DNA of 28,311 bases from an uncultured Clostridia bacterium (lineage in GTDB: Bacteria; Bacillota_A; Clostridia; TANB77; CAG-508): assembly GCA_944388685.1 (NCBI GenBank), contig CALXJS010000018.1, positions 1 to 28,311 of the forward strand, written 5' to 3'. The notes under the pieces were generated by a model. That model was not told the DNA's origin. It ran no database searches and saw only the letters and a list, made by a program, of their open reading frames with translations. Made by a program: the position numbers and the translations under genes. Shown one piece after another: positions 17,711 through 26,632 of this stretch (position 1 is the first letter of the stretch; each line of letters starts with the position of its first letter).

Positions 17711-19670
17711 TTATATTTCACTTTTCCTTGGTCTTCCTCTTCTTTCCTCTGTTGCTGTTACTCTACTTCTTTGTGCTGTTTGTCTTTTCTTTTCTCCCCA
17801 ATTTCTTTCAATAAAGTTGTCAAATCCTTCAATGTCTGATTCATCCATATTGTTTCTCATTTCTTTTATGTTTTGATCTGTAATTGGGTTTGTCATAACA
17901 TATTCACCGTCAATATTTTCTAATATATTTCTGTAAATATATAATTTTTTGTCTGTTGATTTTGTAAAATAATGTGTTGCGTTATCAAAAAACTTGTCAA
18001 ATTTTCCTTCTAATGTTTTTTCATTTCTATGGTCAAATGTATATTCATTTTTATCTTCTACTGGGATACATTCTGTTACTCTTTCAATATATCTTCTTCC
18101 TCTAAAGTCTTTTACTAAGTGAATATCAAAGTTTAATACTTGTACAACTTGCTCTTCTGCTGTTTTTTCATCTTTGAATACACCTGCTCTTAACATTGAG
18201 TTTCTTAATGCTGTTACTAAGTCTGGGAATGTTTTTGCGTGGTGTGTAAACAATGTGAATTTTGATGCAACCTGTGCTGATTGAATCATCCAAGATGCTA
18301 CGGGGTCAGTTGCAACCTCACCGATGATGTTAACAGAACCATCTGTCTTTTTCTGAACGTCCAAACAGTCTTGTCCAGAAATTGTTTCTGTTTCCCTCAT
18401 TGACAAAATGTTTCTTGTTGGATAAATTTTTCTTAAGTGTAACTCGAACGCTGTCTCTGTGATACGAAGGTTCATGGTTTCATAAATATTTTCAATCATA
18501 GCCATAAGCATAGTCGTCTTTCCGGCAACCTTGTTCACCAGTAAGTGATATAATTCTGGCTCCTTTTACTAAATATTTTAATAAATCAATCGCTTCTTCT
18601 TTTCCTGGTCCATGTACGATTTGTTCTAGTGCTGCTCTCTTAACATCGAATTTTCTTACGAAAAATGCCCATGTTTCTGACATTGATGGTCTTACAACAA
18701 CAACACGTGAACCATCTTTCATTTCGTTGATTTTATAACCATTTGTATCTGATAATTGTCCTGGATTATTATATTTATAAATATTTTGACATACTCTTTT
18801 TAGTTCTGCTTCTGTACCAAATGATAGAAAGGCTAAACGAATAGATTTACCTCTAAACATAATCCAAATACTATCACAAGCTCTTGGTACTTTATGTTCT
18901 GCAATTTGGCTTAAATAATCTCCATCTGTTTGTGCTACTTGGCTTAAAAAGCTTTCTGGTAATCCTGATACACCACCAGAAACACCATCAATATTCATAT
19001 CTCTTATTTCATCTATTGAACTATATCCTTTATAATATTGATATATTCTTTGTACTACAATAGATAATTTGTCTGAGAATGATAAAGTAATATTTTCTTT
19101 TTCATAGATATCATTAATTTCTTGTTCTGTAATAACATAAGAAGGTTTTGCTTCTCCTTCAACATATTTTAATACATCCAAATTATATTTCTTTATCATT
19201 TCTGTTAAGGCTTCATATCCAAATTCTTTTTTGAATATATAAATTAATATATCAAATTTATCTTGTGCAGTTAATAAAGATGGTATATCAAAAGGTATTG
19301 CTTTAGATATATTTGTTTCGTCTACGCCATATTCTTGTGCCAATAAATCATATATTAATTCCTTAACATATTTTTTATCATTAACGTCACCATATGTACA
19401 TCCTTTTAACGCCTTTTTTAATTCATATTTTTTATTTTTTCTTCTTTTTAACTCTTCTTCTGAAAGACCTATATCATATAAGTTGACTTTTGTTATCTCA
19501 TCTAATCTTTTCTTGATAAAAGCTTTCATTACATCTAATGTATAAGTTTTATCATCTATATTAATTGTTTCTTCTACCTGCTCATTCTGTTTCTTTTTTA
19601 AGAAATAGTAGATCGCAAATACTGCAATTCCCAAAACAACTAAAATTAGTATTATGTTTGTTATTGTCAT
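17711..19670 (-). CDS. cpaF: CpaF/TadA-type pilus ATPase, membrane-anchored; +1 shift inside the Walker A
   Basis: Hexameric ATPase that powers pilus or secretion assembly. The frame from the ATG at 19670 (RBS AAAGGAG) starts with a membrane helix (about residues 3-24), unusual for CpaF. An N-terminal domain of about 350 residues leads to SLTGEQGC. There an in-frame CGG (codon 383) breaks the Walker A. Skipping its C gives GEQGC-GKTTMLMAMIENI, followed by ETAFELHLRKIYPTRN, the Asp/His-box region, the Walker B-like NIIGEVATD and FTLFTHHAKT. The total is 652 residues (1960 bases, 3n+1). The tail ends in a basic RERR-type segment (RRGRPRKSEI). Without the shift the ATPase would lose its nucleotide site, so recoding or a sequence error is needed. 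It lies between the TadZ-like genes and the platform gene. Confidence 0.9.
18522..18524 (-). other. In-frame CGG at the cpaF +1 frameshift site
   Basis: Codon 383 of the frame from 19670 is CGG, in the context GGT TGC CGG AAA GAC. Skipping its C reads GGA AAG ACG ACT and restores the Walker A lysine and threonine. The zero frame stops 10 codons later. Confidence 0.82.
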
Positions 19671-19688
19671 TATAAGGTCTCCTTTCTT

Positions 19689-20531
19689 TTACATTTTCAT
19701 TTGCAAATCTTGTAATCTATAAACTATATTTTCAGAAGCTCTTTTGACCTCTTCTATAAAAAATGCATTTCTGTCTTCTGGATCTAAGTTTCTTCTAAAT
19801 CGTAAAAACAAATCTGGTACACCTGCTTCTTCTGCTGCTTCAAAAAATAATGTATTATATGGTATTGTTAATACTTGATTTTTCTCTCCTAAATATCTTG
19901 ATATGTTTTTTGCATTATATTTTGAATATTTATCATATCTTCCTATTAATATTAGTGATTTCTTAGAATTAATGATTTGATTTTTTTCTCTTAATTCTAT
20001 AAATTTATTGATGCTTTTTAGTCTTTGTGACATATTGATAATTACAATATCTGAATCATATATAATCGTCTTTTTGGATTCTTCATCTACATTTTCATCT
20101 AAGTCTACAAATACCAAATCATAATACTGATTAGCTGCTTTTACTATATTAGGATACATTGTTTCAATTACTGTTCCATCAGAAGGTGGTGTTTCGCAAC
20201 CAAGTAATATTTCAAATCTATCTTTAAAAACAACTTTTGTATAATTTGTAACAACATCTGGTGTTATTTTATTACTTCTAATAACTCTTGCTAATCCTTC
20301 AACACCATTCTCTATTTCCAAACTTGCATTTGGTCCAAATATCCCTAGATTTTTTTTCTTTTTCTTTTTATCTTCCCAAAAACATTTTTTAAAAGCATCT
20401 TCTTTATTGGTAGTGGATATAACTAATATTCTATAATTATGTTCGATTGCCATATAGGTAGCAATTGCCGCTATTGACATTGTCTTTCCTGTCTCTTCTT
20501 GGCTAGTATTATAAAATGTTACAATTGACAT
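19689..20531 (-). CDS. TadZ/CpaE-like ParA-family ATPase
   Basis: 280 residues. The N-terminus has a deviant P-loop, SQEETGKTMSIAAIATYMA, followed by ILVIS, matching MinD/ParA-type ATPases. YDLVFVDLDENV is the Walker B region. TadZ/CpaE proteins place Tad pilus machinery at the pole or recruit other Tad proteins, which suits a gene next to cpaF. An oddity is a poly-lysine run (KKKKK) near residue 60. The start is an ATG 3 bases after the stop of the preceding gene, suggesting coupling. The assignment to TadZ rests on family and context, not on a decisive motif. Confidence 0.78.
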   Translation of the reverse strand: MSIVTFYNTSQEETGKTMSIAAIATYMAIEHNYRILVISTTNKEDAFKKCFWEDKKKKKKNLGIFGPNASLEIENGVEGLARVIRSNKITPDVVTNYTKVVFKDRFEILLGCETPPSDGTVIETMYPNIVKAANQYYDLVFVDLDENVDEESKKTIIYDSDIVIINMSQRLKSINKFIELREKNQIINSKKSLILIGRYDKYSKYNAKNISRYLGEKNQVLTIPYNTLFFEAAEEAGVPDLFLRFRRNLDPEDRNAFFIEEVKRASENIVYRLQDLQMKM

Positions 20532-20534
20532 AAT

Positions 20535-21233
20535 TTATACGCCTCTTTCTATGATTTTAATTGCTCTTCTAATCTGATTTTCACTTGTATCACCTAAAAT
20601 CTCTCCTACAATATATACCAAACTATCTTTGTATTGTGTACTTAATTTCTTGAATTTTATTTTGGCAACTCTTTGATTTTCTGCCAACACTGACCAATCT
20701 CCATTTTCAATTGGAAAATAGATTCTATATTCATTCCACATAATTTTATATCCTAATGACAAAAAGTTTAAATAATCATCTTCTTCTTTTAAAACTTCTT
20801 TAGCGTATAATATTTTGGTCAATCCTATAGGAGATTTTAAATTGCTTAATATTTCCAATCCTCTTTTTAGTGAATACAAGTCAAATGATGTAACAAAGTA
20901 ATTTTTAGGATTAACTGTCAATTCAAAATTCATCATTGCATCTGCATTGTCTACATCAAGCAACATAATATCATAAGGTAACTCCTCTTTTTCAGCAATT
21001 CCCAAATATTCCTTTATCTTTTTTTCGTTTTCAAAACCTACGGCAACATCTATATCTTCAAAATCTGTAATGTATGTAACTGTAGGATTTATAACTGGTA
21101 CAACATATTTAGCTTTTTGCATTATTGTTGAATCTACTACAATTACTTTTTTATTCATTGTTGTTAAAATTTTAGCGACATTAAGTATTAGATCTGTCTT
21201 GTCATACATCCCTATAAATCCTATCTTTTTCAT
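20535..21233 (-). CDS. Degenerate MinD/ParA-like protein, second TadZ-like gene
   Basis: 232 residues. MKKIGFIGMYDKTDLILNVA, then KKVIVVDST and YDIMLLDVDNAD, follow the order P-loop, switch and Walker B of the ParA/MinD fold. However, the P-loop is reduced to GMYDKT, so ATP hydrolysis may be lost. It lies 15 bases after the CpaB-like gene and 3 bases before the TadZ-like gene. It may pair with the next gene as an inactive partner; that is inference. Confidence 0.72.
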   Translation of the reverse strand: MKKIGFIGMYDKTDLILNVAKILTTMNKKVIVVDSTIMQKAKYVVPVINPTVTYITDFEDIDVAVGFENEKKIKEYLGIAEKEELPYDIMLLDVDNADAMMNFELTVNPKNYFVTSFDLYSLKRGLEILSNLKSPIGLTKILYAKEVLKEEDDYLNFLSLGYKIMWNEYRIYFPIENGDWSVLAENQRVAKIKFKKLSTQYKDSLVYIVGEILGDTSENQIRRAIKIIERGV

Positions 21234-21248
21234 ACTGATTTCCTTTCT

Positions 21249-22211
21249 TTAATTTGTTGTGTTACTGCTACTGCTTGTTGTATTTGTTGTAGAAGCTGCA
21301 GCTGCTGCATCTGCTGATAAACCTTCTAAGTATTCTTGTCTTGTTGTTATAGAATTTGTAACACTTTCTTCCATAGCTTCTTCTAAATTATCTTGTGCAT
21401 CTTCATTTGTAACTGCTGGATTGATTACATCATTTCTTTGTGTTGCATTATATCTGTTCCATAAAGCATTTCTTGCTTCTTCTAAGATATTTGGATTTGA
21501 ATTGATTAATTCCATTACCTCTTGATTTACTGGATATGTTGGTGTTGATGCTTCTTGTAATCCAGGTTCTGTATATTTGTTTACATATAGTTTTGCTCCT
21601 ACTACCTTAGCGGCATCAACAATTGCATTACTAATCATATTGATTTCATCTTCACTTAATTCTATTGATATTGTATCTGTTGAATCAACACCAGAAATCC
21701 TTGGGATTTCTACTTTCTTTTTCGCCACAACAATATAATCTGCTCCACTAGGTAATAATAACCTAACATCAACATAGTCACCATTTTGTAAATCTGCTGG
21801 TAATATAAACATATTAAATTCTTGTTTTCTTACGTCATTTCCTACAACAGTTTCATCTATATATAACATCTCTTTAGACAAAACGGTTCCTCTTGTCATT
21901 GTTATTTTAGCAATCATACTTCCAGCTTCCCCTTCTGGTAAATCTGAAGGTGTAAGATAATCTGTTGGTGCATTATCTCTTACTACTTCTGTTTGTGTAA
22001 AATCTTCTTCAGTTACTTCTTCTCCTGATTCTACGTTTCTATTTAATGTATATACCGCAACATATGACGCTTGTTCTTCTTGTTCCTCTCTTTTCATGTT
22101 TGTTAATTGTAATATTAAAAATGCTATTATTGCACCTGTTATAATTAACATTAATAACATTCCTAATAAAAATGAATTTCTTGCTTTTCTTTGCATTGGA
22201 TTTGTTGCCAT
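21249..22211 (-). CDS. cpaB: CpaB/RcpC-like SAF-domain pilus assembly protein
   Basis: 320 residues, first gene of the operon. An N-terminal membrane helix (about 13-33) is followed by a SAF domain (about 45-115: VAVYTLNRNVESGEEVTEED, then AKITMTRGTVLSKEMLY) and an RcpC-like part with FILPADLQNGDYVDVRLLLP. The C-terminal 90 residues are low complexity, ending in Ala, Ser and Thr repeats (AAAAS then SSSNTTN). CpaB/RcpC proteins act in Tad pilus assembly, partly in the cell wall or periplasm. It has RBS GGGAGGA before the ATG and a sigma-A-like promoter upstream. Confidence 0.88.
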   Translation of the reverse strand: MATNPMQRKARNSFLLGMLLMLIITGAIIAFLILQLTNMKREEQEEQASYVAVYTLNRNVESGEEVTEEDFTQTEVVRDNAPTDYLTPSDLPEGEAGSMIAKITMTRGTVLSKEMLYIDETVVGNDVRKQEFNMFILPADLQNGDYVDVRLLLPSGADYIVVAKKKVEIPRISGVDSTDTISIELSEDEINMISNAIVDAAKVVGAKLYVNKYTEPGLQEASTPTYPVNQEVMELINSNPNILEEARNALWNRYNATQRNDVINPAVTNEDAQDNLEEAMEESVTNSITTRQEYLEGLSADAAAAASTTNTTSSSSNTTN

Positions 22212-22271
22212 TACAAATTCCTCCCTTTATCTTTATTTTTGTATATATTTTTACAAATTTCTATCTATTTT

Positions 22272-22300
22272 ATTTTAACGCATTCACTTCATAAAATCAA
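22272..22300 (-). promoter_or_regulatory. Probable sigma-A promoter of the pilus operon
   Basis: On the minus strand, TTGATT (22295-22300), 17 bases, then TAAAAT (22272-22277), ending 61 bases upstream of the CpaB-like start. It is a moderate match and the only good one in the gap. Confidence 0.5.
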
Positions 22301-22333
22301 TGAAATTTATTCGTGTCATTAAAAATTAATATC

Positions 22334-22355
22334 TCTGTAATATTTCTGTAATATT
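22334..22355. repeat. Two tandem copies of an 11-bp unit
   Basis: TCTGTAATATT occurs twice in a row, overlapping the stop codon of the HAD gene. It is short and of unknown function. Confidence 0.5.
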
Positions 22356-23226
22356 ACAAAACGTATCTTTCTAATGCTTTTGCTACTCCGTTATTATTAT
22401 TACTCTCTGTAACATATTGTGCTACATTAATTATATCAGGAACACTACCTTTCATAGCAATTCCCAGTCCTGCATTTTCTATCATTTTTTTGTCATTTAT
22501 ATTGTCTCCTATTGCAATTACTTCTTCTGAACTTATATTTAATTTTTTCATCAAAAATTCTATGGCATTCCATTTATCAACATCACTTGCTGAAATTTCT
22601 GTATAAAAGTATTCTACCGGTATTTCTTCTGTTCCTTGTTGTATTACCTTTCTAGACATATGTGAAATTTCTAATATATCTATCCCGTTTATTTCCTTTA
22701 TTTTTTTTACGATTGAATTAAAGATAGTGCTACTTTCATCGCAAATTGTTATTTTTAAAAATTTTTCTTCATTCATATTTTTTACATATTCATACACATT
22801 TTCGACAATACTAATATTGGTTTTTTTATCTTCTTCTTTTTTTAAGTTTTCTTTATAATAATATAGTACATTAAATTTTAAATTTGGCGTTAAGATCGTT
22901 TTGTCTGTATACACATTATATGCAATACTATTTTCTTCACATATTTTGATGATTTCTAGTACTTTTTCTTTTTTCATATAATTTTTGTATATGGTTTCAT
23001 CGTGGTGCATATCATATACTAATGCTCCATTTCCTGCTATAAAGTACTCTTCACTTTGAATTTCTTTCGCAATGCTTTTTATTGCATCTATCGGTCTTCC
23101 CGAGGCCAATACAATATGTGTACCTTTGCTAATACATTTTTTTATAGTATCTTTTGTTTGTGTTGTTATTTCTCCATAACTATTCAGCATTGTCCCATCT
23201 AAATCTACTACTACTAATTTATACAT
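22354..23226 (-). CDS. Cof-type HAD-IIB family phosphatase
   Basis: Cytosolic sugar-phosphate or flavin-phosphate type hydrolase; the substrate cannot be told from sequence. Motif I is VVDLDGTMLN (D8, D10), motif II is LASGRP near residue 41, and motif IV is AIGDNINDKKMIENAGLGIAM near residue 245, with the long C2 cap between them. At 290 residues it has the usual length. It is on its own and precedes the pilus operon by about 140 bases. Confidence 0.92.
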   Translation of the reverse strand: MYKLVVVDLDGTMLNSYGEITTQTKDTIKKCISKGTHIVLASGRPIDAIKSIAKEIQSEEYFIAGNGALVYDMHHDETIYKNYMKKEKVLEIIKICEENSIAYNVYTDKTILTPNLKFNVLYYYKENLKKEEDKKTNISIVENVYEYVKNMNEEKFLKITICDESSTIFNSIVKKIKEINGIDILEISHMSRKVIQQGTEEIPVEYFYTEISASDVDKWNAIEFLMKKLNISSEEVIAIGDNINDKKMIENAGLGIAMKGSVPDIINVAQYVTESNNNNGVAKALERYVL

Positions 23227-23330
23227 ATTTATACATAATTCCTCCTTTGTTTTACATCTTATTATACATTTATTTTTTTTTCGATGTCAATAGCTAATTT
23301 TTTTATTTTATATCCTCCACAATTATTGTC

Positions 23331-23405
23331 ACAGTATGTAAAGTGTTGGGATAGCGAAAAATATAATATATATACCTTCCCGAGATTTTTATACTGAACT
23401 ATGAC
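23331..23405. repeat. Solo right half of family B palindrome
   Basis: ACAGTATGTAAAGTGTTGGG, ATAGCGAAAAATATAATATA and a slightly changed outer arm match 6537-6609, with the first 43 bases identical. The left half is missing. It lies in the 290-base gap between the HAD gene and the spore protein gene. The stretch 23406-23457 holds nothing I recognise, apart from probable promoter space for the spore protein. Confidence 0.8.
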
Positions 23406-23457
23406 TAATTATTTGCAAAAATTTCCTGTTTATTTTTTTCAATATTGTAAATCCTAG

Positions 23458-23489
23458 TTATTAGAAAAAGCAATCGTTTTTTCTAATAA
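23458..23489 (+). promoter_or_regulatory. Hairpin in the leader of the spore protein gene
   Basis: TTATTAGAAAAA and its complement TTTTTTCTAATAA form a 12-bp stem around a 7-base loop, ending 12 bases before the GGAGGTG RBS. It could be a 5' UTR structure affecting stability or translation, or a terminator for upstream transcription. I found no clear sigma-G promoter. Confidence 0.4.
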
Positions 23490-23516
23490 AGTATATATAC
23501 TGGAGGTGAATAAACA

Positions 23517-23714
23517 ATGGCAAACAACAGTAATAAAAAATTAGTTCCAGAAGCAATGAGCGCTTTAGATAAATTCAAATATGAAGTAGCTAGTGAAGTT
23601 GGTGTTAATTTAAAAGATGGATACAATGGTGACATCTCAGCTAAAGATGCTGGTAAAATAGGTGGTAACATGGTTAGAAAAATGATACAACAAGCTGAAC
23701 AACAAATGAAATAG
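23517..23714 (+). CDS. Alpha/beta-type small acid-soluble spore protein
   Basis: 65-residue DNA-coating spore protein. LVPEAMSALDKFKYEVASEVG contains the GPR protease cleavage region (KYEVASE), and DGYNGDISAKDAGKIGGNMV is the conserved C-terminal DNA-binding segment. Alpha/beta SASPs protect spore DNA and are degraded at germination. RBS GGAGGTG sits 8 bases before the ATG. In Bacillus such genes are sigma-G dependent. Its own terminator follows at 23801-23829. Confidence 0.96.
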   Translation: MANNSNKKLVPEAMSALDKFKYEVASEVGVNLKDGYNGDISAKDAGKIGGNMVRKMIQQAEQQMK

Positions 23715-23800
23715 TTGTTTTTACACCTTAAATAGCACTAATTATGCTTAAGGCAGAAAGTTAAATTTTGTTTTTATTTATTTTATTTTTAAAATACATA

Positions 23801-23829
23801 AAGGCAGGATTTGATTTCCTGCCTTTTTT
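23801..23829 (+). terminator. Terminator of the spore protein gene
   Basis: AAGGCAGG, an 8- to 9-base loop and CCTGCCTTTTTT form a strong stem with a T run. It is 86 bases after the spore protein stop and could also end the convergent hpf transcript. The rest of 23715-23884 is featureless AT-rich DNA. Confidence 0.85.
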
Positions 23830-23884
23830 ATGGTATAGAAAAAATCGCTTTTCCTATAATATCAACCTTATATACAAATTGTTC

Positions 23885-24412
23885 TTATGCTTCTGGTTCT
23901 ACTAGTCCATAATTTTTACCATCTTTTAATTTATGTATAACATTTACTTTTCCTGTTTCGACATTGATAAATGTTAAGAAATTATGTGTTGGTTTTTCTT
24001 GTAATTTAAGTACAGCATCTTCTGGTAACATTGGTTTTATTTCATAGTATGAAGTTTTTATAATTTCGTTTGTAATATCAGCCTCCTTGTTATCTGATAC
24101 TTCCATTGTTTTTATACTGCCTTCTCTTAACATTTTTTCTTTTTTTGTTTTTACTTTTCTAATTTGACCTTCTAATATATCTATATCTTTGTCAATAGAT
24201 GCATACATATCTTTATCTTCTGTTACTGCTCTATATTTTTCTCCTCCTGCTAGTACACATATTTCTGCTATTTGTTCATTTTTTTCTGTTCTTAAAGTAA
24301 CATCTGCTTCTGCATCTTCAAAATATTTATCAATTCTGTCTAATTTTTTTTCAACATAATCGTTTATTGCTTCTGTTATCTTTAGTTCCTTTCCTATTAT
24401 TTTTATTTTCAT
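23885..24412 (-). CDS. hpf: Long-form ribosome hibernation promoting factor
   Basis: Binds 70S ribosomes and promotes 100S dimers in stationary phase. The N-terminal S30AE domain (MKIKIIGKELKITEAINDYV, then LDRIDKYFEDAEADV) is followed by a charged linker. The C-terminal dimerisation domain has YYEIKPMLPEDAVLKLQ, VETGKVNVIHKLKDG and NYGLVEPE. At 175 residues it is the long type of Firmicutes. RBS AAGGGAGCG precedes the ATG. It is separated from recO by the palindrome at 24573-24623, so it probably has its own promoter. Confidence 0.95.
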   Translation of the reverse strand: MKIKIIGKELKITEAINDYVEKKLDRIDKYFEDAEADVTLRTEKNEQIAEICVLAGGEKYRAVTEDKDMYASIDKDIDILEGQIRKVKTKKEKMLREGSIKTMEVSDNKEADITNEIIKTSYYEIKPMLPEDAVLKLQEKPTHNFLTFINVETGKVNVIHKLKDGKNYGLVEPEA

Positions 24413-24572
24413 AAAAATCGCTCCCTTCTTCTTTACATAGTTATACTATATGATTATTATATATGTTATTCTATTTTTTTTCAACCTATTTTTAAGTTTT
24501 TTCGATTCATAATTTGTATGTGTCATTATTTTTATTAAATAATCTTCCTTTTAAAACTATTAAATCCCTTAG

Positions 24573-24623
24573 ACACAAAATGAAAGTATATTATAAAGAT
24601 TATAATATACTTTCACTTTGTGT
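24573..24623. terminator. 51-bp palindrome, probable recO terminator
   Basis: ACACAAAATGAAAGTATATT and its complement pair over 24 bp with one mismatch around a 3-base loop. It lies 33 bases after the recO stop. It has no T run, so it may be a small palindromic repeat rather than a classic terminator. The rest of 24413-24655 is AT-rich leader sequence of hpf. Confidence 0.55.
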
Positions 24624-24655
24624 TACGAAATAAAAAATTACATACCATTTCCTAT

Positions 24656-25390
24656 TCAACAAGAAAAAATCTCTTCTAGTTTATATTCTTTTTCTAATTT
24701 TTCATTAAAGTAAATTTTAGAAATCAATTTAAATTCTGCTAATGATTCATTTTTTAAATTGAAAGAAAAAACTTTTTTAGCTGGTGCTGATATCGTATAT
24801 TTTATTGCATTTCTTGTACTTTCAGACATAAAAATAGAAGATTTATCTTGTCTACTACATGCTTCACATTTAAATCCATTATCTCTAATACTAAAATGAT
24901 TTAAATTTTCTTTTTCTTTACAATTAACACATGCTGTAATTCTCGGAGTGAATCCTAACAAACTTAATAATCTTAATTTAAATATACTAACAATAAATTC
25001 TTTATCTTTTTCTGTTTCTGCTATCATATATAATGCATTTAAATATAATTGAAGTATTTTATAACAATTTTCATTTTCATCTGTTACATCTAATATAATT
25101 TTATTCAAATGTATTGCATATTTTAATTTTTCTAAGTCTGTTCTTATTTTGTAAAACATTTCAATCGTTTCACAAGAATTTATATGATATGTACTTGTCC
25201 CTTGATAAACTAAATATTCTCCAAAGCAAAAAAGTTGTGTGCCAGCTAAAAGCGCACTTTTAGGTCTTCTTGCTCCTTTAGCTGCACATGCTATTTTTCC
25301 AAAGTTTGGTGTTAATAGGGTAAGCATTTTATCATAATCCCCCATATTGTTTTCTGATAATACTATTCCTTTTACTTTTATCGTTGCCAT
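24656..25390 (-). CDS. recO: DNA repair protein RecO
   Basis: Recombination mediator of the RecFOR pathway that anneals DNA and loads RecA. The N-terminal OB-fold has KGIVLSENNMGDYDKMLTLL and KGARRPKS. The middle is helical, and the zinc motif CVNC then CEAC lies near residues 153-180. Length is 244 residues, as usual. It sits 11 bases after the small YqzL-like gene and downstream of era, the classical Firmicutes order. Confidence 0.94.
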   Translation of the reverse strand: MATIKVKGIVLSENNMGDYDKMLTLLTPNFGKIACAAKGARRPKSALLAGTQLFCFGEYLVYQGTSTYHINSCETIEMFYKIRTDLEKLKYAIHLNKIILDVTDENENCYKILQLYLNALYMIAETEKDKEFIVSIFKLRLLSLLGFTPRITACVNCKEKENLNHFSIRDNGFKCEACSRQDKSSIFMSESTRNAIKYTISAPAKKVFSFNLKNESLAEFKLISKIYFNEKLEKEYKLEEIFSC

Positions 25391-25401
25391 ATCTTTTTCC
25401 T

Positions 25402-25563
25402 CTAAATTTTTTTGTTATTTTCTCCTTTTTCAAAAAGTTGATTTTCAAAGTTTGCTCTATTTTTATCCATCTTTTCTTCTAAATCTTCTATCTGTTTTAA
25501 TTCCAGATACATATTAATATCTCCTGTATTTTTAAATGCCTCCCATGCTATCTTTTTTATCAT
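25402..25563 (-). CDS. YqzL-like small protein
   Basis: 53 residues (MIKKIAWEAFKNTGDINMYL then a charged coiled tail). The WEAFKNTGDINxYL start resembles YqzL, a short protein found between era and recO in Firmicutes, and the position agrees. GGAGATGATAG precedes the ATG at 25563. The function of the family is unknown. The C-terminal 30 residues are longer and more helical than in short YqzL proteins. Confidence 0.8.
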   Translation of the reverse strand: MIKKIAWEAFKNTGDINMYLELKQIEDLEEKMDKNRANFENQLFEKGENNKKI

Positions 25564-25630
25564 AAGCTATCATCTCCATTTTCAAGTTTACTATTATCTT
25601 TTGCAAATTTCATTTTATTATTCACGATTT

Positions 25631-26533
25631 CTATTGCAACTTGAATTTATTCACTATAGATTGATTATCTATCCAATCTTCCTTTACTTTTACCCAAGTT
25701 TTTAAATTAATTTTTATTCCGAAGTTTTCTTCCATATCTATTCTTGCTAATCTCCCAATTCGTTTTAGCATTTCTCCGTTTTTTCCGATAATGATTCCTT
25801 TATGTGATTCTTTTAAACAATAAATAGTGGCTTCTATATCATAAATTTCTTCATTGTTCTTATTTTTTCTTAATTTCATTTTTTCAATTTCAACATATAT
25901 TCCATGTGGTACTTCATCTTGTAAAAGCTTTAATGCTTTTTCTCTTATTGTTTCTTCAGCTAATTGTCTCATAGTTTGATCTGTATATTCCTCTATATCA
26001 TAATATGCTGGCCCCTCTTTTAAGTTCTTTTCTATTTCATCTAATATGCATTCTCTATATTTTACATTTGTTGCAGATATGGGAATAACTGCTTCAAAAT
26101 TATATTCTTTACTATATATCTCTATTAGATGTAATAAATTTTCTCTTTTTATTAAATCAATTTTATTAATAATTAAAATTGTTTTTCTCTTACTTTGTTT
26201 TAATTTTTCTAATATTAGTCTATCTCCCTTTCCAATATCTTCACTTGTTGCCTCTATTAAAAATAATATAATATCTGCATCTGGAATACTTCCAAATGAG
26301 GTTTCATTCATAGTTTCGTTTAATTTGTGTTTTGGCTTATGAATTCCTGGTGTATCTGTAAATATAATTTGTGAATTCGGTCTATTAACAATTCCCTTAA
26401 TTGCTGTTCTTGTTGTTTGTACTTTATTAGCAATCGCTGAAACCTTTTCTCCTACCAATAAATTCAATAATGTTGATTTTCCTACATTTGTTCTGCCTAT
26501 CAATGTTACAAATCCTGATTTAAATTCTGTCAT
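25631..26533 (-). CDS. era: GTPase Era, ribosome small subunit maturation
   Basis: Binds 16S rRNA near its 3' end during 30S assembly. The G domain has GRTNVGKSTLLN (G1), DTPG (G3), NKID (G4) and SATN (G5), and the C-terminal KH domain has IIIGKNGEMLKRIG. About 300 residues, normal length. I start at the ATG at 26533 (MTEFKSGFVTLIG), because AAAGGA precedes it and the extra 17 codons upstream are not Era-like. The RBS spacing (about 13) is long, so the ATG at 26545 is an alternative. Confidence 0.95.
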   Translation of the reverse strand: MTEFKSGFVTLIGRTNVGKSTLLNLLVGEKVSAIANKVQTTRTAIKGIVNRPNSQIIFTDTPGIHKPKHKLNETMNETSFGSIPDADIILFLIEATSEDIGKGDRLILEKLKQSKRKTILIINKIDLIKRENLLHLIEIYSKEYNFEAVIPISATNVKYRECILDEIEKNLKEGPAYYDIEEYTDQTMRQLAEETIREKALKLLQDEVPHGIYVEIEKMKLRKNKNNEEIYDIEATIYCLKESHKGIIIGKNGEMLKRIGRLARIDMEENFGIKINLKTWVKVKEDWIDNQSIVNKFKLQ

Positions 26534-26632
26534 ATTTTTTACCATTCCTTTTTTGATTATTTTTATACCCCTATTATACACCATTTCTTTGCTAAATTTG
26601 TAGAATTTGTGAAAATTTATTTAATTTTTTTA

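Noticed and set aside
25560..25625. 21-codon frame from a GTG between era and the YqzL-like gene, overlapping its ATG
   Set aside because: No RBS and no family resemblance; it could be a leader for translational coupling but the evidence is too weak.
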